In this document: in pieces, positions 5,348 to 7,879 of the stretch
Position numbering within the stretch: the stretch's first letter is position 1
How the letters are laid out: the number at the start of each line of letters is the position of its first letter
Assembly (NCBI GenBank): GCA_936941515.1
Contig: CAKZJI010000474.1
Coordinates: 1 to 7,879 of the forward strand
Reading direction: 5' to 3'
From: an uncultured Propionibacteriaceae bacterium
GTDB lineage: Bacteria > Actinomycetota > Actinomycetes > Propionibacteriales > Propionibacteriaceae
Length of the DNA: 7,879 nucleotides
Position numbers and translations under genes: made by a program
The notes under the pieces: model-generated
Seen by the model: only the letters and a program-made list of their open reading frames with translations
The model's database searches: none
What the model was told of the DNA's origin: nothing

Positions 5348-7009
5348 TCAGATGCTCTCGGGGCTGATGGCCTGGCGGATGGTCTTGATCTTGTCCCACC
5401 GCTCATCGTCCATCTGGTACCCGGTCTGCGGGCCTTCATAGTCGTTGGGGTAGTTGACGGCGGAGATCACGTTGAAGTCGGCGTCGAAGATCGCCGACGT
5501 GTGCAGGTAGTCGCCTGCGACGCGACGTTTCAGCAGGTTGAACACCGCCTCGGCGACGTCCTCGAAGCCGCCGCGCGACAGGGCCTTGGCCACGTCGACG
5601 CCGGTGATCTCCCGGTTCATCATGTCCTCGGCGGCCTTGAGGTCCTCCACGACGTTGCGCTTCGGCATGTCCTCGGAGCTGTGAGCGTAGGTCGCGGCCT
5701 CCACCTCGGCGTCGGTGATGGCGGGCAGGCCCAGCTCGTCGAAGACGGCCTGCAGGGCGCGGGCGGCCTTGCGGCGCACCGCGATGACGTCCTCCTCCAG
5801 GACGGGTGTCAGACCGCCGTCGACTCGCAGGTCGCGCTGGATGATGTTCCAGTCGTCGAAGTCCTCGGCATCCCAGTTGGAGCCCGCGAACATGTTGTCG
5901 CTGTTCGGGGTGGACGAGTAGCCGGAGCAGATGAAGTCGGTGCCGGGCACGAACTGCATCAGCGACCGCGAGACGCGGCGCAGGTCGGAGTGTGTGAACG
6001 TCTGGTCGTTGCTGGAGGCGCATTCGAGGTCCAGCATCATGGCGATCAGGTTCTCACCCAGGACGGCGCGGATGCCGCCGGGAACGCCGGCGGGCACGCC
6101 GATGCAGCTGACGGAGCCGTTCTGCGTGCCCTGCGAGCCGGCGGCCTTGGTGACGAACAGGCAGCGGGACTCCAGGTACAGCATCGACTTGCCCTCGGCG
6201 AAGCCCATCTGCACCTCGGAGCCGGTGCCGGAGGTGAAGCGCATCTTCAGGCCGCGGGAGGCGTAGCTGGAGGCGAGGAACGCCTTCGACCATGGGGTGT
6301 CGTCGCCGTCCATGAACACCGCCTCGGTGCCGTAGACGGAGACTGTCTCGGCGTAGGCGGTCAGGCCGCGCATGCCCAGCTGCAGCTCCGTGGCCTCCTC
6401 GACCGCGCACTGGGTGAGGATGCCGGGACGGCCCGTCTGGGCTCCCACCAGTAGCGAGAGGGCGTTGAAGGGTGCGTAGCGCACCACGCCGACGGTGGTC
6501 TCCTGCTCGGCGAAGCCGCGCAGCGCAGCCTCAGCGGAGTCTGCGGCGATCTGCACCGGGTGGTCGAGCACGTTGGTGACGTGGCACTGGTTGGCGGGCT
6601 GCTTGCGGGCGCGCAGTTTCGTGACCGCCATCATCATCTCCAGCACGCTCATGTTGCCGACGACCTCGGTGAGCTTGGCCGGGGTCATGGCGGTGGTGAG
6701 CGGGATGATCTTGCTGCGGGGCACGTTGATGTCGCACAGCATGCGGGCCACCTGGAGGGAGTCGATGGCCATGGCCTCCTCGGCTCGCTCCAGGTTGATG
6801 CCGTAGTCGGCGACGAAGGTGTCGATCATGTCGAACTGGTCGCGGGTCTTGCCGTCGAGCTCCACGACCTTGCCGCCCGACAGCCTGATCGACGGCTTCG
6901 GGTCGTTGGGGGAGTCCATGGCGATCAGGCCCACCTCGGGCCATTCGCTGACGAACCCGTCCTGGTTCACGGGGCGCGCGTCGAGCGCCTCAAACCTCTT
7001 GGAACGCAT
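5348..7009 (-). CDS. pduC: Propanediol dehydratase large subunit PduC
   Basis: A 553-residue catalytic alpha subunit of adenosylcobalamin-dependent diol dehydratase, which converts 1,2-propanediol to propionaldehyde inside the microcompartment by a radical mechanism. It opens [19 protein letters not shown] as in Klebsiella and Salmonella, and residue numbering stays in register with them. The active-site set described for the Klebsiella enzyme is all present: Gln141, His143, Glu170, Glu221, Gln296, Asp335 and Ser362. Ser301 and Gln336, linked to substrate size preference, are also the diol dehydratase residues. Other landmarks are DGDDTPWSK (234-242), [20 protein letters not shown] (246-265), [14 protein letters not shown] (329-342) and a late [10 protein letters not shown]. 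The related glycerol dehydratases are similar, so activity on glycerol is possible. The ATG has GAGGA about 7 bases upstream and lies 10 bases after pduB. No truncation or frameshift is seen. Confidence 0.97.
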   Translation of the reverse strand: MRSKRFEALDARPVNQDGFVSEWPEVGLIAMDSPNDPKPSIRLSGGKVVELDGKTRDQFDMIDTFVADYGINLERAEEAMAIDSLQVARMLCDINVPRSKIIPLTTAMTPAKLTEVVGNMSVLEMMMAVTKLRARKQPANQCHVTNVLDHPVQIAADSAEAALRGFAEQETTVGVVRYAPFNALSLLVGAQTGRPGILTQCAVEEATELQLGMRGLTAYAETVSVYGTEAVFMDGDDTPWSKAFLASSYASRGLKMRFTSGTGSEVQMGFAEGKSMLYLESRCLFVTKAAGSQGTQNGSVSCIGVPAGVPGGIRAVLGENLIAMMLDLECASSNDQTFTHSDLRRVSRSLMQFVPGTDFICSGYSSTPNSDNMFAGSNWDAEDFDDWNIIQRDLRVDGGLTPVLEEDVIAVRRKAARALQAVFDELGLPAITDAEVEAATYAHSSEDMPKRNVVEDLKAAEDMMNREITGVDVAKALSRGGFEDVAEAVFNLLKRRVAGDYLHTSAIFDADFNVISAVNYPNDYEGPQTGYQMDDERWDKIKTIRQAISPESI

Positions 7010-7019
7010 TGATCAGTCC

Positions 7020-7808
7020 TCAGATGTAGGGGGTGGTGACGGAGGCCGGTGAGTCGCCGAGGGCGCCCAGCAGCGAGATGCCGACCTCCCGTGCCGCGAC
7101 GATGGCCTGCCGGACTGCGCCGGAGTCGCCGCTCAGGAATGAGATGACCTCGTTGGAGTAGCTGGTGCCGCCTCCGGGGCTGGCGTAGCCGACGACGTCG
7201 ACGGTCGCGGCCTTCACCGCGGTGTCCGCCAGGACGACGCCGATGGCGGCTGGGCCGCCGACGGTGATGCCGAAGGCCTTGCCGAGTGGGGCGCCGAAGG
7301 CCTTGTTCAGGGCGTGGCTTGCGCGGGCTGTGTACTGGAATTCCAGGTGGCCGGCGTCGTTGGCGTAGACGTCGCCGAACGTGCGGTCCAGCTCCTCAAG
7401 GCCCACCTCGACGGCGCGGCGGGCGTCGGAGACGTCCTCGGCACCGAAGATGATCAGCGACCCGTGGCCCGCGCCGCCCTTGGTGTCGCGGGGCAGCTCG
7501 ATGCTCAGGACCTCGCTGTTGGTGGCCTTGACGGCCTCGTCGGCGGCGAAGATGTGGGGTCCTGCCCCGGTCCTGGCTCCGAGGATGCCGATGGAGCGGT
7601 ACTGCTTGTCCAGTTTCATCATCTCGTGGAGCTGGGAGTCCACGTTCGCGATGACCAGGCCGATGGTGTCGCCGAGTGGATTCGTGCCGACGAACTCCGT
7701 GGCGGTGGGCTGGGCTGCGGGGCTGGGGGCTGCCGTGGCCGTGGGTGCGTCGGCGCCCATCGACTTGGTGACCTCCGCCATCACTTTCCTGATCAGTTCC
7801 TCAGACAT
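7020..7808 (-). CDS. pduB: Microcompartment shell trimer PduB (tandem BMC)
   Basis: A 262-residue BMC-T protein (270 in Salmonella), one of the most abundant shell components; it forms trimers that look like hexamers. Residues 1-20 are an amphipathic helix (MSEELIRKVMAEVTKSMGAD), the region that in Salmonella ties the shell to the enzyme core. Residues 21-37 are an Ala/Pro/Thr linker. The two BMC domains follow, with GDTIGLVIANVD (46-57), YRSIGILGARTGAGPHI (71-87), SIELPRDTKGGAGHGSL (102-118), the repeat ELDRTFGDVYAN (138-149) and, near the end, SGDSGAVRQAIVAAREVG. ATG 7806-7808 starts 11 bases after the preceding shell gene, with AGGA about 9 bases upstream. Salmonella makes a shorter PduB' from Met38. 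No in-frame Met occurs there, but Met17 has a strong internal GGAGGT upstream and might serve that role. Confidence 0.96.
   Translation of the reverse strand: MSEELIRKVMAEVTKSMGADAPTATAAPSPAAQPTATEFVGTNPLGDTIGLVIANVDSQLHEMMKLDKQYRSIGILGARTGAGPHIFAADEAVKATNSEVLSIELPRDTKGGAGHGSLIIFGAEDVSDARRAVEVGLEELDRTFGDVYANDAGHLEFQYTARASHALNKAFGAPLGKAFGITVGGPAAIGVVLADTAVKAATVDVVGYASPGGGTSYSNEVISFLSGDSGAVRQAIVAAREVGISLLGALGDSPASVTTPYI
7771..7776 (-). promoter_or_regulatory. Candidate internal ribosome binding site for a short PduB form
   Basis: GGAGGT on the minus strand, followed by CA, closely matches the Shine-Dalgarno consensus. It lies 10 bases upstream of the in-frame ATG for PduB Met17 (7758-7760). 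Initiation there would give a PduB missing exactly its N-terminal helix. The codons also encode conserved helix residues (Glu-Val), so the match could be coincidental. Confidence 0.35.
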
Positions 7809-7819
7809 GGCTCACCGTC

Positions 7820-7879
7820 CTACTTGGCGTCGCCGGGGAGGATTTTCGAGACGTCGTTGTGCGGCCGCGGGATCACGTG
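7820..7879 (-). CDS. pduA: PduA-like shell hexamer, C-terminal end (partial)
   Basis: The last 19 codons and TAG stop of a BMC-H gene that begins outside the window. The visible end, HVIPRPHNDVSKILPGDAK, is the typical C-terminus of PduA/PduJ hexamers (HVIPRPHxDVEKILP). Its position directly before pduB, with an 11-base gap, is that of pduA, the first shell gene of classical pdu operons, so pduA is the likely identity. It differs from the pduJ end of this operon at both DNA and protein level, so it is a separate paralogue. The pore region is not visible. Confidence 0.85.
   Translation of the reverse strand, partial: HVIPRPHNDVSKILPGDAK

Noticed and set aside
5340..5399. Longer pduD reading starting inside pduC
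   Set aside because: The ATG at 5339 gives the canonical PduD targeting helix; the extra 20 residues are overlap with pduC.
5501..6454. Plus-strand open frame of 317 codons opposite pduC
   Set aside because: It is a shadow of pduC, whose catalytic residues are all present on the minus strand.

Overview
The window is a GC-rich, actinobacterial-type chromosome segment. Codons favour G or C at the third position, and the genes are packed with ATGA and TGATG overlaps. It carries the front part of a 1,2-propanediol utilization (pdu) bacterial microcompartment operon, read entirely on the minus strand. A B12-dependent diol dehydratase locus in such a genome would fit a propionibacterium-like organism. 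That assignment is inferred from composition, gene content and the lysyl-tRNA synthetase-like neighbour, not from a species-specific marker.

Read in transcription order (high to low coordinates), the layout is: the last 19 codons of a PduA-like shell hexamer (7820-7879); PduB, a tandem-domain shell trimer (7020-7808); PduC, PduD and PduE, the large, medium and small subunits of adenosylcobalamin-dependent diol dehydratase (5348-7009, 4641-5339, 4078-4632); PduG and PduH, the dehydratase-reactivating factor (2233-4050, 1883-2236); a PduK-like shell hexamer with a long tail (1344-1883); PduJ (1078-1347); and an EutJ-like actin/Hsp70-fold protein (314-1081). After a 105-base gap the start of a lysS-like gene (1-208, minus strand) runs off the window. 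Gaps within the pdu block are at most 27 bases, and the four junctions from pduG to eutJ are overlaps, so one polycistronic mRNA is likely. Its promoter lies outside the window. No stretch longer than 300 bases lacks a gene, and no tRNA, rRNA, CRISPR array or insertion sequence was seen.

The genes work together as follows. The shell proteins (PduA, B, J, K) form the microcompartment wall. The dehydratase inside converts 1,2-propanediol to propionaldehyde. PduGH exchanges damaged cobalamin on inactivated dehydratase. EutJ is a presumed chaperone-like accessory. The later pathway genes (aldehyde dehydrogenase PduP, phosphotransacylase PduL, shell vertex PduN, cobalamin adenosyltransferase PduO) are not in the window.

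This is a recognizable system, not a new one, but some details stand out. PduB (shell) and PduE (cargo) start with nearly the same amphipathic helix. PduB has a well-placed Shine-Dalgarno sequence before an internal Met that would remove that helix. The EutJ-like protein lacks the usual C-terminal nucleotide-binding segment and has an altered phosphate-2 loop. The PduK-like tail has no cysteines and switches from acidic to basic. The pdu operon ends abruptly at eutJ, next to lysS, and lysS appears to have a leaderless promoter.
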